This document shows positions 30,825 to 42,160 of a stretch of DNA of 64,000 nt, in pieces (position 1 is the stretch's first letter; each line of letters begins with the position of its first letter). The stretch is taken from positions 83,878,260 through 83,942,259 of the forward strand of contig CM043948.1 of NCBI GenBank assembly GCA_014529385.2. The letters run 5' to 3'. Below the pieces are notes generated by a model. The model saw only the letters and a list, made by a program, of their open reading frames with translations, had not been told where the DNA came from and made no database searches. A program made the translations under genes and the position numbers. This stretch comes from Adiantum capillus-veneris. Taxonomy: Eukaryota > Streptophyta > Polypodiopsida > Polypodiales > Pteridaceae.

Positions 30825-32590
30825 GGTTAGGTGCAGCGGAATGAATGTTTACGCTTTGCTCAAGATGAGTGCTCCGAACTGTGCTCAAGGTTCCTTTTGT
30901 TCTTATGGAAGGGAGAGCCTTCCGTTCTTAGTGAGAAAATGCTATGATCACAAACAAAGTGAATGGACACTGCATGTGCAAGTGTATGAGAGTGAGAGAT
31001 AGAGAGAGAAGAGAGATACGACACCAGAGACGTTGTAAAACCCTCCTCCGAAGGCCCCACTCTCGTCGGCGAGAGTGGTCTACTTATGGTTGCACAATCT
31101 GGTACAAACGGTATGCATGAGACTGATGCAAGTCTAGGCTATGTTTGCGATGACGGCGGTGACGATGAGACCGACCTAAGGGCTGAAATCTGCAATCTTT
31201 CTACTGCTGTCCAAAAACGCTATGGGCTGAAATCTGCTACAATCCAAAAACGCTGATTTGGGGGTCTGTTTCTGTGGGTCTTTGTCGCTGAAAATCTGCA
31301 GGATTAGGGCTGAAGACCGAGGTGTCTCTAGGCTGAAAACCGATGGTCTATGCGGGCTGAATCTGCTACTCCTTTTAGGGCTGATCTTGCTGGTCTTTTA
31401 GGGCTGCAAATCGCTGCATATGATGGATCTGCAAGGGTTGAAGATGGGACCAAAAACACTGGACTGTTGTGTTCCAAAAACGCCAGCTTGCTGGTTTTCC
31501 AAAACGCTAGTGAAGGTCTTCTGCTGGCGATCCTTGTTGATGCAAAAACACCAGGCTGGGATCAAAACGCTAGCATGGGGGTCTTGCTTGGAGGGGAAAC
31601 CGCCAAGGTCCTTTTGAGAAGTTGACTGTTGAGCTTGGCTCCTGTTGCCTCTTCTGCCATTTAGTGCTAACTTTGGTTTGCTTATATATTTTCTTACCCA
31701 AATTGCCCTATCTACTTTTGTTGGAAAGTCACTTCAATTAATAAGTGAAAAATGTCAAAAATAGGTAAAATAGGCTAAATGCACTGGAAAATTCCCCTAA
31801 GGATTGTGATGGGAATGCTGTGTGCTACCAGAGGATATGCATCTACACTAAGCAGTGTGACATAAAAACGCGTTTCATGCAGGCGAAACCCCGAAACCCC
31901 GAAACCTATGAAACGTTTTGACGAAACGCATGAAACGGACATGCATTTTTTATGAAACGTTTAAATTTGGGGCTTTTTTACTAGAAACTCAACGCTGCCC
32001 GTAGCGAAGTGTGTATTGTTGCCGCTTGCGAATTCTGACTCCAGCGAAATTATTGAACGGAAATTGGGGGACGATTCCGGACGAATTGGGTACGCGCTGC
32101 AGCCTGCGTGTGGTATATAGAAAGTGTGATTTATGAAACTAGTGGTTGTGTTTTAACTTTCATCAATACTGAACATCTCTTTGATCGTGCTTGCTTGAAG
32201 TCGCTTCTAAGCAGTGAGCACTGAGCAGTGAGCACGTCTCTCTCTCTCTCTCTCTCTCGCTTGTGGACATTAAAGTCTAGAGTCATGTGTGCTACATTGT
32301 ATACATATTTATCATATTTTATTAATATATAATTTAATGTCGTTTATGAAATCTGTTTCATGTTTTTGTCGTTATGAAAGGAAACGTTTCAAAACCTCGA
32401 AACCCCAAAACGATCGAAACCAAGAAACGTTTCATGTCACACTGACACTAAGTGACTGGGCATGCACGGTCTACGAATAGACTCACAAAAGTGCCAGATC
32501 ACTTCTAAATCTAGATTGACTTGACTGAACTGAACCCTGTTATGCTGTAGCTTGTCCACGGACACATAGGGTTGGATGTGTCTCATGACA
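30825..32590 (-). repeat. 3' LTR of element F, with MITE
   Basis: 1766 bp, about 1166 bp without the MITE and its duplicated site. The outer terminal A has changed to C. The palindrome at the LTR start is mutated (32579-32590). Confidence 0.9.
31853..32444. mobile_element. hAT-type MITE in the 3' LTR of element F
   Basis: 592 bp with terminal inverted repeats CAGTGTGACAT and an exact 8-bp duplication ACACTAAG on both sides (31845-31852, 32445-32452). The 5' LTR of the same element shows the empty site. Both ends hold repeated GAAACG/CGTTTC subterminal motifs. A (CT)n run lies at 32236-32258. There is no transposase frame. CAG-type ends with 8-bp duplications are the hallmark of hAT elements. 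Confidence 0.9.
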
Positions 32591-32601
32591 TCCCCTCCTT
32601 T

Positions 32602-33519
32602 TTAAAGTGAGGTACTAGTACCGAACTGTATGGCGTCGAGGGAGATCGCCAATAGCATCCAGAATCCTGGAAGGGACTTTTCGCCGGCCCACTCTGATGT
32701 GTGGGTCGTGCGGTACTTGAACTTTATAAAGGTTTGCAATGCCTTCTTCTTTGGGCCGCGCCGAAAGCGACACAAAGTCTTGTGTGGCTCCTTCGATGCT
32801 TCAACTTCGTCGAGAGTTGTGCTTCTTTCTTCTTCAAGAATCTCCATGGCTGAAAATTCATGAAACCATTTCCAACACAAAACCATGAACATACCCATTC
32901 CATGTAAAGTGAGTGGAAAAAATCTTGTCGTTCTAATAGACTGTGCATGCAATGTAGATGAACAAAGAGATGGAGTGCCAAACCGTTCACCCCACACACG
33001 CAAACAATGAGATCGAATCGTTCTTTTCTGATCTAAAGCAATCAACTTTGGCAATTCACAATGGAAATGCCCATGCTTGGTGCTCATACTTTCATGTGCT
33101 CTTTCTACAAATGTGTCATGCCAAGGAAGAGACATGGAATGCGACTTCCTTGAATGCATACTTTTCAGCTTTTCATGAACAATCCGCATACATTCGTGCT
33201 CATTCATGAGTGAAACGTGCTCAATGTACAATATGTCATGCCTAGGAGAAGGGATCACATAAAGACGCTGACTAAAATATAGGAAACGATCACGAATGAA
33301 ACACTCGAACAATGCGTGTGTATCAATCATGCGAACACATAATACTTCCTGTGAGGGTTCTTTGGACCTAGGCTCGAGAGCCAAGATCGGTTCTTCCTGA
33401 ATGATCGAATCGTCTTGTGGGGGTTCTTTGGACTTCGACTTGAAAGCCAAGATTGGTTCTTCGTGATTGACCGAATCTACAACGAGGTTAGCTTCGCTAG
33501 AAAAAGCATCCACTAACAC
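32602..33519 (-). CDS. Unknown 305-residue frame downstream of element F protease
   Basis: It is in frame with the protease section and separated only by one TAG (33526-33528), so both may once have been one polyprotein. It starts with two copies of an EEPILA...KEPPQ type repeat of about 24 residues and then reads as a mixed basic/hydrophobic protein with many His and Met. It shows no YVDD, no DDE and no RNase H motif. It ends 12 bases before the 3' LTR, in the place where reverse transcriptase and integrase would be expected. I do not recognise the family. The open length suggests it was once under selection. Confidence 0.5.
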   Translation of the reverse strand: MLVDAFSSEANLVVDSVNHEEPILAFKSKSKEPPQDDSIIQEEPILALEPRSKEPSQEVLCVRMIDTHALFECFIRDRFLYFSQRLYVIPSPRHDILYIEHVSLMNEHECMRIVHEKLKSMHSRKSHSMSLPWHDTFVERAHESMSTKHGHFHCELPKLIALDQKRTIRSHCLRVWGERFGTPSLCSSTLHAQSIRTTRFFPLTLHGMGMFMVLCWKWFHEFSAMEILEEERSTTLDEVEASKEPHKTLCRFRRGPKKKALQTFIKFKYRTTHTSEWAGEKSLPGFWMLLAISLDAIQFGTSTSL

Positions 33520-33525
33520 ATTATC

Positions 33526-34595
33526 CTAGTGAACAATCACATCATCTTCATGCAAATCATCATGTTGGTGAGAAATCACATCTTGATCATGCAAATCATC
33601 ATGCTCATCATTATCATCCAAATCATCATGCTTATCATCATGCAAATCCTGTGTGTCATGCTTTGGAGAAAAAGAGACGGAGAGAGTCTCCTTCTCATGA
33701 ATCCGTTCAATCTTGTCCTGCATATTAGCAATGTGAGATGGAGAATGAACAATGTCCTCTCCATGAATGACAATGGGAGAATCACTTTTGGCATTGAGAG
33801 TGAAAGTGTTAGCCTCCCAATCAATGAGAGGGTTAGCATCACGAAACCATCGAATGCCCAAAATCATATCACATCCTGAGAGAGGAGAGACAATAAATCT
33901 TCTAGTGAAGGCAGCTTGTTGAATTACAAACAACGTCCATACCGGGAACAAAGCCAGAGACCTCGATAGGAGATCTTTGACTAACTTCTAGGCGAGCTCT
34001 CTCAACAAGAGAGGGACTGATTATATCATGCATACTACCTGGGTCAAACAATATGACAAAACGCTGCCTCGTCATATGACCATAACATTTAATGAGAGAA
34101 TCATCAATGGGAGGGTCATGAGAAACTTGGGGTACACTCGTGTTATCATTAATTGCATTGACAGACGAAGTGGGTTCTGTGGATTCTTTAGATTCATTCG
34201 ATTCAAGCTTAAGACATGTTCTTTTTATGTGACCCTTAATGTGACAATGAAAACAACGACCTTCCTTAGAATAAGTGCTTTGCTCTTCCGACGTGATGTA
34301 TCCTCCTACAATTCCTTGTGCTACCTTTTTATCTGGAGTTAGCTTAGGTTTAGCAATTGTGTTAGCCTTACCCTTAGATTCATTGGAAGAATTCTTTCTG
34401 AGAGACTGTTGGAAGATTGGTTAGAAGAGTTACCATTCTTACCATTCTTACCGTTCTCACCGTTCTGAGGGTTCTGAGAAGTCTGTGAAGGACTTGTGGA
34501 AGTCTTCTTCTCCTTAGGCTTTTCCTTGTTGTGCTTCATCTCCTGTGCGAGAGCAACCGCTACCGCCTTGTTGAGATCGATTGGGTCGAGGACTT
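33526..34595 (-). pseudogene. Element F nucleocapsid and aspartic protease
   Basis: A Lys/Ser/Asn-rich stretch (34339-34539) is followed by a CCHC knuckle CFHCHIKGHIKRTC (about 34212-34254) and a retropepsin-like site where the usual D-S-G reads D-P-G-S (near 34045). The ILGIRWFRDANPLIDW motif typical after gypsy proteases follows. The end is a His/Asp-rich spacer. Several frame changes occur; the last part (33526-33951) ends in a TAG that lies in frame with the next open stretch. Confidence 0.75.
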
Positions 34596-35629
34596 CTACT
34601 CAAACTTGATATAGTCGTCCAACCCAAAAAGGAATGCCTCTTTGCGTTCATCATCCGACTTGCGTAATTGGGTACCTAGCTGCAAAACACGATTAGAAAA
34701 AGACATAACCGGCATACCATTTTGCTTGAGAGCGCGCCAATCATCCTTCAATCGTGCGAGGTACTGAGGTGGCAGAAACCGCGCCTTGAGCTTGTCTTGG
34801 AAATCAGCCCAATTGAAGGAAAGGGGCATGAATTTGTCGGCTTCCTCTAGGTGCACGGCTAGCTTTGCCTCTTGCCATGCGTGGTACCAATTGATGGCAT
34901 CACCGGCAATGTACATAGCTGCCGTCAAAGCTTTGCTATTCCCTGTCTTCTTAGTTGTCGCAAATAAGCATTAAATTGATGCAACCAAGAATGAATAACC
35001 GTAGCATCCATCTTACCATCATACTTACTGAAAGTGAACTTCTCTGTGACTGGATGGTTGGAATCCGCATTGTGGCTTGCGCCACTTGAGGAACTCCTAC
35101 GATCTTTGGCTGGTTCGGATTTTGAGGCAAGTACTTGTCGAATCAATTCTTGAGTGAGTAGTTCTCTTTGAGCCTCACGCTCGATCTCCAAGGCCACTCT
35201 TTGAGCTTCACGCTCGGCCTTTCTTTCTGTTTTTCTTTCGTTTCGTCCATCGTGCTCGCGTTCTAAAGCAAAGCGATTTGATTCTTGTTGTGCAGTAATT
35301 CTTTCATTTCTTTCGTCGCGCTCGCGGTCCTTAGCTGCCTGTTGTGCGGCAATTCTTTCGTTTCTTTCGTCGCGCTCGCGGTCCTTAGCTTCCTGTTGTT
35401 TTGCTTTTCTTGCTAAATGTGCCAATGCAACTTGATTTGTTTCTTGTTGTTGTGCCATCATGTCCAACATCGACTTGACCATCTCCTTCATAGAAGTTGG
35501 TACAACTCGTGGCGTAGATGGCGAAGGGGGAGGGTCGGAAAAATCTCTTGATGGGGAAAATTCTTCGTTGCCTCTCTCATGCTCATCGCCTGTATGCGAA
35601 CTATCCATTCCGCTTTGGGTGATGACCAT
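34596..35629 (-). pseudogene. Element F gag
   Basis: The N-terminal frame (34925-35629) is a charged coiled-coil-like segment with three copies of an AKDRERDERNERI-type unit, then a basic stretch and FTFSKYDGK. The second frame (34596-34928) carries the Retrotrans_gag domain of gypsy elements: AMYIAGDAINWY, FQDKLKARFLPPQY and a DDERKEAFLFGL motif. The frames are not in phase, so a small indel lies near 34925. The start is probably the first Met near 35629. The product would be the particle capsid. Confidence 0.8.
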
Positions 35630-36010
35630 GCACTAGGGTCTTGGGTTCTTGAGGGTCTTGAGGTTCTTGAGGTTTTCTTTCGCTTGCAAACCGCGTTTGA
35701 GAAGGATTTTCTCTTCACCCGAGTTCTACTCCTTTCCGTGCGCACCCCTTTGCGGCCTTGCGCTCACACCAAGGTTGCTTTTTCCCACCTCACGTCGATT
35801 GACCGGCCGCTAAGTGCACGGTCCGCTCTCAATGAGTGAAAAGAGGCACAAGGGGAGGCTGGACAAGCCCTTCTTTCTTGGGATTCCTGTCACTTTTCAA
35901 AAACACGATTAGGAATCGACACGCCCAAGTGAACTTGGGTTCGTGCGACCGCAACAAGCAAAAAAAATTATGTGGTTCTTGTGGTTCTTTCCTTGAGTGA
36001 TACAGAACAC

Positions 36011-36030
36011 TGCCAAAGCTCTGATACCAA
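36011..36030 (-). other. Primer-binding site of element F
   Basis: The minus strand reads TTGGTATCAGAGC right after the LTR end CCTAACA; initiator Met tRNA type. Confidence 0.9.
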
Positions 36031-37221
36031 TGTTAGGTGCAGCGGAATGAATGTTTGCACTTTGCTCAAGATGAGTGCTCCGAACTGTGCTCAAGGTTCC
36101 TTTTGTTCTTATGGAAGGGAGAGCCTTCCGTTCTTAGTGAGAAAATGCTATGATCACAAACAAAGTGAATGGACACTGTGCGTGCAAGTGTATGAGACTG
36201 AGAGATAGAGAGAGAAGAGAGATACGACACCAGAGACGTAAAATCCTCCTCCGAAGGCCCCACTCTCGTTGGCGAGAGTGGTCTACTTATGATTGCACAA
36301 TTTGGTACAAACGGTATGCATGAGACTGATGCAAGTCTAGGCTATGTCGGCGATGACGATGGTGATGACGAGACCAACCTAAGGGCTGAAATCTGCAATC
36401 TTTCTACTGCTGTCCAAAAACGCTATGGGCTGAAATCTGCTAAAATTGAAAAACGCTGATTTGGGGTTCTGTTTCTGTGGCTCTTTGTCGCTGAAAATCT
36501 ACAGGATTAGGGCTAAAGACTGAGGTGTCTTTAGGCTGAAAACCAATGGTCTATCCGGGTTGAATCTGCTACTCCTTTTAGGGCTGATCTTGCTGGTCTT
36601 TTAGGGCTGCAAATCGCTGCATATGCTGGATCTGCAAGGGCTGAAGATGGGACCAAAAACGTTGGACTGTTGTGTTTCAAAAACGCCAGCTTGCTGGTTT
36701 TCCAAAACACTAGTGAAGGTCTTCTGTTGGCGATCCTTGTTGATGCAAAAACGCCAGGCTGGGATCAAAACGCTAGAGATGTCTGATGAAGAAAACGCTA
36801 GCATGGGGGTCTTGCTTGGAGGGGGAAACCGCCAAGGTCCTGTTGAGAAGTTGCCTGCTGAGCTTGGCTCCTGTTGCCTCTTCTGCCATTTAGTGCTAAC
36901 TTTGGTTTGCTTATATATTTTCTTACCCAAATTGCCCTATCTACTTTGTTGGAAAGTCACTTAAATTAATAAGTGAAAAATAGGTAAAATAGGCTAAATG
37001 CACTGGGAAATTCCCCTGAAGGATTCTGATGGGAACGCTTATGATCATGCTGTGTGCAACCAGAGGTTATGCATCTACACTAAGTGACTGGGCATGCTCG
37101 GTCTACGAATAGACTCACAAAGTGCCAGATCACTTCTAAATCTAGACTGACTTGATTGAACTGAACCCTGTTATGCTGTAGCTTGTCCACGGACACATAG
37201 GGTTGGATGTGTCACGTGACA
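36031..37221 (-). repeat. 5' LTR of element F
   Basis: 1191 bp, on the minus strand TGTCACGTGACA to GCACCTAACA. It keeps the uninterrupted version of the site where the 3' LTR carries the MITE (near 37077-37084). Confidence 0.95.
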
Positions 37222-37244
37222 GTGGTTGTCACAGCCTCGTGACA
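37222..37244 (-). repeat. Start of the gypsy-G 3' LTR
   Basis: On the minus strand it begins TGTCACGAGGCTGTGAC after an AAGGGGGGTA purine tract. The rest lies beyond element F at 30784-30824. Confidence 0.85.
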
Positions 37245-38780
37245 TACCCCCCTTTTGAAATCGCAAACGTCCTTGATTGCATGCATCCTATACGTGCCAC
37301 ATATGATTTAGTGTGATAAGCATCCTTTTATCATCACATGTATCCTCAAGGACTGTCAAACATATGTACAAATGACTTAATGAAACCTTCACACTTTTGT
37401 CATTTCTGTCCATCATAGAAGTGAGCATTGTACCTTTAACATTTGTCAAGCAATGTACACTTCTATTGCATTGAGTCCGTATGTACATGAGAAGTGATAA
37501 CTCCAACATCACTCCTCTTTTGAGCATGTGTCAAAACCTTTGAACTTTGCTCTATTGAAGTGATTTGAGTTGGGGAATACATGGGTTGTAAACCAAAAGC
37601 TTCAAGCTAGAGCTGCAATACATTTGATAACTCTATCAGTTCACTTTCTTCCATCCACTTCGCATCCATGGATGGATAGTTTTTGAACTTCACCAAATAA
37701 TGTCTTGCAATCTTTTTTTGTCTCTTGGCCTGTCCTATAGAAGACTCGGTTGAGTCTAGCTTTCTTTGTTTTTCCTGACCCCTGGGAAGCTTCAAGAGTC
37801 GCTTTCGCAAAGGACTTCTTTGCTGGTCTTTTCTTTGACTGGCCCCCTGTCATGTTGCCCTGGAATCTCTGTCTTCTCCCTTCAACAAGGCATGACCAGT
37901 GTGAGCAACCTCCATAAGGTGAGTAAGGGTGGTCACTCTATTCTTTATACAATAATTCTTGAGCCCTTTAGGCAGCGCACTCTCTATATGCTCTGTCAAT
38001 GACACAAATCTGTAGGAAGTGCAGCGCTTTACAAAACTTCTGATTGTGCTCCTTCAAGTTTTTGCAAGAAGCCACATTGATCTATGCTCCTTGGCCATTA
38101 GCATTCTGGCTTCTTGCTGCCATATTTACCTGCTGATTAGAAAAACCAGCTATCTAAAATTGCCATGTGGCATCCCAAACTGGCCCTTACTGCATTGAAA
38201 CCCTGACTGTAAGCTGATATTACCATACATGGGGTTTGGCATAACACTTTACATACCCCCAAACACTGTTCCTGGCATGTACCGCTAATTTCCAAGCGCA
38301 TAACCAGCCATGTTGTGAAATACAGATCCACCTCCAAAATACTCAGGATTTACCGTGGGTGGCGGAATACATGATGCATAGCTTGGAAGGTTGTTCCCTA
38401 TCCATATAGACCAACGTTTGGGCTCTGAAAGGTGGCTGGCTGAATTGGGATAGCCTGAGGAGGTAGCGTCCTAGCCACCTGTTCATGGACAGAAAAAGTT
38501 TGCCCATCTGACTTCGGTTACCTTGCCTGCTAGGACACTAGTGGAGCTTGCAAGAAATCCATAAATCTGGGATTTTGCATCAATGGAGTAAACACATTCA
38601 CATCAGCAACCAAGTGTGTCGTGAATACATCCTCATCTATGCCCAATCGTTATCCCTTGAGCTTGTGGCGCATTCACATCAACAAAAGGTACAGACAGTG
38701 GTGGCCGTGAATTTTGCAAACTTCATACATTGGACGAAAAGCTTGTGTGCCATTTCCCTCTTGAATAACAGGTCTTGAGT
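37245..38780 (-). pseudogene. gypsy-G gag-chromodomain deletion remnant
   Basis: The upstream part is a broken gag: a Gly/Pro-rich N-terminus (SYASCIPPPTVNPEYF) and the LPKGLKNYCIKN-RVTTLTHLMEVAH stretch (about 37890-37990) in shifting frames. Near 37850 it runs directly into a basic linker and a chromodomain (ARHYLVKFKNYPSMDAKW, 37640-37720) closely like that of gypsy-C. Protease, reverse transcriptase and integrase have been removed, apparently by one deletion of several kilobases. A degraded tail follows to the polypurine tract. Confidence 0.7.
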
Positions 38781-38969
38781 TCAACATTCCTCGTAGGATA
38801 GATCTTTAAGGTCTCTTGGGATAGTTTCCTACGACGTTAAAATACTCTTCTTCTTCTTCTTCTCTCGGTGTCATTCGTTGTGTCAACCATAATGAAATTT
38901 CCATTTCTTGTACTTTGTGTGTCTTCGCCGAAAACCAACCAAGGCTCACTTCTTGAAGAAAAAGTGATG

Positions 38970-38988
38970 CTGTCCCGGCAACGGAACC
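38970..38988 (-). other. Primer-binding site of gypsy-G (tRNA-Asp type)
   Basis: The minus strand reads TGGTTCCGTTGCCGGGA after an LTR ending CGGTTTCA. The plant tRNA-Asp complement is TGGCGCCGTTGCCGGGGA, so this site differs at about three positions. It fixes the 5' LTR end. Confidence 0.65.
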
Positions 38989-40145
38989 ATGAAACCGGCA
39001 AATAGCCTCACTAGAGGGCGGTAAACTTTGGCTTTCACCCGATCTATATGTTTTTAACTTCACAAATAAACATGTAATTGGAATTCACCACTTCAAAACA
39101 ATTCACGACTTGGTAGCTAGAGCGCTCCCAAGTAGACCGTGACACCCTATTGGCCCCAAAGGTTGGTGCCCCTTTCGGTATTTCTTTATTCTTATTGCAC
39201 TTGAGAAAAACCTTCTACAAGCCGTCCCACCATTATTGGGCTGAAATTCCCCTACTCTAGCCCAATTTTTGCAGCATAACAATAGTAGAAGTCTCCACGG
39301 ACAAAATCCCAAGTAAACGGTGATTTCCCAGGCACTTTAGAGCACTTTACAAAACCTAGCGAGAAATTACAGCACGCTGAATTCTCTGTTTTTGGCCTCC
39401 AATTTGCACCAAAACACCTATTTGGTGATTTCCTAGCTTCCCGGAAGCTCTTGGGACATGTATTGGCCAAAACCCTAAACCTGCAAAAAATTCCAGCAAG
39501 CTGTAATTCTCTATTTTGTGATCCGATTCGCAAGCTGATCATTGCTGTGGGTAGCCCTCGAGCTCCCGCACCTATAGGGTTACTTGTCCTTTGATTTAGA
39601 CGAGATTTCTCGCGAGAAATCTCTCTAAATCGTCCTGTATAAGCACCCAAGGCTTTCCCAAGGGTCCCCTTGTGATACCTTGCAGTTTAGGTACAAAACC
39701 CTAAACTTGCAAATAAACACAGCAGGCTATAATTCCCGGTTTTGCATCATTTTGAGCGGAGCAGACACGTCTACGCGTGTCTCAGAGCTTCCGCACGCAA
39801 TGGGACAGTTCCCCTGTGAATTGGACAAGTTTTCACGCCAGAAAACTCTCCATTTTCACAATTCTTTGTGATGGAACTATGCGTACCTGTGGGGGATTAG
39901 CAATTAGCTAATCCGGCTCCTGTTCAGAAGGCTCTTGCCTTGGCAAACACGCGTAAAACTCCCAAAACTGTACATGGTCATCTAAGAAGTGCAAGTGGGG
40001 CATTACCATATGTGTAAAGGAGGGAGAGATGCATGAGACTCGAGAGCAAATCATTGCACTACACAAGGGAGAAGGCAAGCTTTCCATTAAAGTTGTGATC
40101 ACCTGCACCCACTACTTGCGCGCGCGCGCACACACACACACACAT
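38989..40145 (-). repeat. Main part of the gypsy-G 5' LTR
   Basis: Matches the gypsy-C LTR block by block in inverted orientation. The shared GGGGCC/GAAATACC block with AATAAAG is at 39152-39193. Near its right end it carries a (CG)n(CA)n run, where the LTR is interrupted. Confidence 0.75.
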
Positions 40146-40743
40146 TGCTAGGACCAGTGTGTTAATATCCTTGTGGTATTATTAACTGGGGACTATTTGG
40201 CCTAGGGAGCCTTGGGTGAATAATTGTAGTAAATTCATTAGGTGATATTTTAGGAGGTGCCTTAAATGAGACCTAACCCTTAGTAGCTAACTAAAGAGCT
40301 ATGAAGAAAGGCGGGCAGCCTGGCTCTGTCATTTTTTGCCCTCTTTTGTGTAAAACCACAATGGCCTCCTGCAGTTTGCGCTATTGCGCTGTCTAAATGC
40401 CCTCCCTTTCCCCCTTCTCTCTCTCGCCTCCCCTCTCTCTATCTCTCCCTTCCTCCCATTCTCTGTACGAGATTACGATGCTGTTGAAGCTGGGCCCGCC
40501 TCACTACTAGGAGAGAATGTGGCCACTTAATGAAGCGGCGTTGTTGTATCGTCTTCCTCTTGAAGCTGGCCTGCCACACTACTGTAAAGGGAAAACGGCC
40601 ACTGGCTCCCAACCTTATAAAGGTGAGCTTTCATGCTCACTTAGCATTGGTATTGTGTGTCTCTGGTGAGCGTGTGAGTACTTGTGCTCTTTGAGATTGT
40701 GAGGCTTTTACCCGCAAGGGTGTAGCATTTAGTAATCGGCTAT
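40146..40743. other. Unassigned sequence before gypsy-I
   Basis: Contains CT-rich sequence near 40420-40450 and a repeated GAAGCTGG(C)CC(T)GCC phrase (40487, 40563). No LTR edge or primer-binding site found. Confidence 0.35.
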
Positions 40744-41112
40744 ATGGCTAAAGGCAAGGAAAAGCAGGCTATTGTGGAGTTGGTTGCTCCGACTCCTTCT
40801 CAGGTGACTTATGGACTACTGTCCGAATGGTGTGGTGTGATTCACTTGATGTTATGGTACTACTGTAATGATACTTCTACTGAGCCTTTTACGTCTATGG
40901 CACGGTTGGCTTATTTACCTTTAGGAAATGCTTTAAATTTATTGATGAACCCTACGGCCAGGATAGTATCCACCTTAACAGGGCAAGAGTCTGCCAGTGA
41001 AAAGAATGAATCAAGAGAATCAGATTACAACTTATCACAGGATTTTGAAGAATTTGATGGTAGCACATCCGAAGGTTCCGACGAACTAAGGGAACGAGAT
41101 GCAAGTTCATGA
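40744..41112 (+). CDS. Possible gypsy-I gag N-terminus
   Basis: The ATG at 40744 opens 122 codons: a basic start (MAKGKEKQ), a middle with many aromatic residues (SEWCGVIHLMLWYY) and a Ser/Glu/Asp-rich end. There is no family match I can name. Its position upstream of a gypsy integrase tail and LTR suggests a gag fragment. The frame stops shortly before the deletion that removed most of the element. Confidence 0.35.
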   Translation: MAKGKEKQAIVELVAPTPSQVTYGLLSEWCGVIHLMLWYYCNDTSTEPFTSMARLAYLPLGNALNLLMNPTARIVSTLTGQESASEKNESRESDYNLSQDFEEFDGSTSEGSDELRERDASS

Positions 41113-41299
41113 GAGAATTCCGGATAAAACATCGAATGATAGTGCGTCTCAGGGTTCCGATGATTGAGACTAATGTGCCAACGGACAGGGGAAGCTAGCG
41201 AAGCTACCCACAGGTCCCACGACACAAGGAAAGAAAGGAAAAAAAAGAATCAGCTGGCAGATCAGAAAATTCCCCAGATCAAGGATAAGATTTACATAT

Positions 41300-41700
41300 C
41301 AGTATGATCTAGATCTGGATATTGCTTTTGCCAAGGTGCACGAGGCTCTTGAGAAGTATCAAGCACGACATAAGAAGGTAGCCGACAAGAATTGACACGA
41401 CTTGTAGTTGAGGAAGATGATTGGGTGCTTCTACGGTTTGAGAAGGCATGTCTGAGGAAACGAAAGGGAAAGGAGCATATTAAAGAGAAGATAAATGATG
41501 TATCCTTCAGACTGAAGTTACCAGATACTTAGAAGATTCACAATGCTTTTCATGCGAGTCTTTTGAAACTTTTCAAGGGTGAGGTGCCAATCGACAGAGA
41601 GCCTGAGGAGCAACCTGAAGTGGAAGAGAGCGAGGAGATTCTTGTTCTGGAACAAATACTGGCTCACTAAGAAAGGAAAGAGAAAGGTAAAATGAACGGC
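41300..41700 (+). pseudogene. gypsy-I integrase C-terminal remnant
   Basis: Pieces in two frames read EALEKYQARHKKVADK, DDWVLLRFEKACLRKRKGKE and KINDVSFRLKLPDT. The IHNAFHASLLKLFKGEVP motif that links gypsy integrase to the chromodomain follows. Stops interrupt it at about 41390, 41531 and 41668. No chromodomain follows. The polymerase is missing. Confidence 0.75.
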
Positions 41701-42160
41701 GGTTCTTAGTCGGCATTGTATTCTGCTATATGACTTTATGAAGTACTTTGAAATGGGAATTCCCGAAAGTAAATCTGATTATGTGTGCTCACTCATGTGA
41801 TTGTGTTTGAGTGCAGGTTTGAAAGACGAATGGCTGCAACATTTCGGTCTTGAGATTCTATGGGGACATGATCGCAATAAGAATTAGTTAATCCGACATC
41901 AGTGAGATCCGGTGTGGATCTAGATGCGATTGCTAAACACGTTGCTGAGAGATCACGGTCCTAGATCTTGATGGATTTTATGTGATTTGATTTGAATGTG
42001 ATGTGGATGTTCAGTGACTGTCGTCTTTGTGCAAGTGCTCGATTTGTGTCGTCTAGTGCATCGGTACTTAGAGTCAGTGTCTACTGAATTGGTTTATGGC
42101 TTATGTCTGATTTTGCAGGAGTAATCGAGGGCGATTACAATTCTTTCAAAGAGGAGGGTA
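41701..42160. other. gypsy-I 3' untranslated region with polypurine tract
   Basis: No coding motif; ends in AAAGAGGAGGGTA directly before TGTCAG. Confidence 0.5.

Larger units (their letters stand above)
30825..37221 (-). mobile_element. Element F: LTR retrotransposon with gag and protease only
   Basis: LTRs 36031-37221 (5') and 30825-32590 (3') and the perfect 5-bp duplication GTGGT (30820-30824, 37222-37226) define it. The target is the gypsy-G 3' LTR; the empty-site sequence is seen at 42899-42907. The 3.4 kb interior holds gag, a CCHC knuckle, an aspartic protease and an extra open frame, but no reverse transcriptase, RNase H or integrase. This fits non-autonomous gag-bearing (TR-GAG-like) elements. 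A family solo LTR lies at 25446. Confidence 0.9.

Noticed and set aside
32602-33519. Reading the unknown frame of element F as a diverged reverse transcriptase
   Set aside because: No YVDD or YxDD box, no RNase H acidic residues and no integrase motifs were found.
38970-38988. A tRNA gene at the Asp-like match
   Set aside because: Only the 3'-end complement is present, at the LTR border; it is a primer-binding site.
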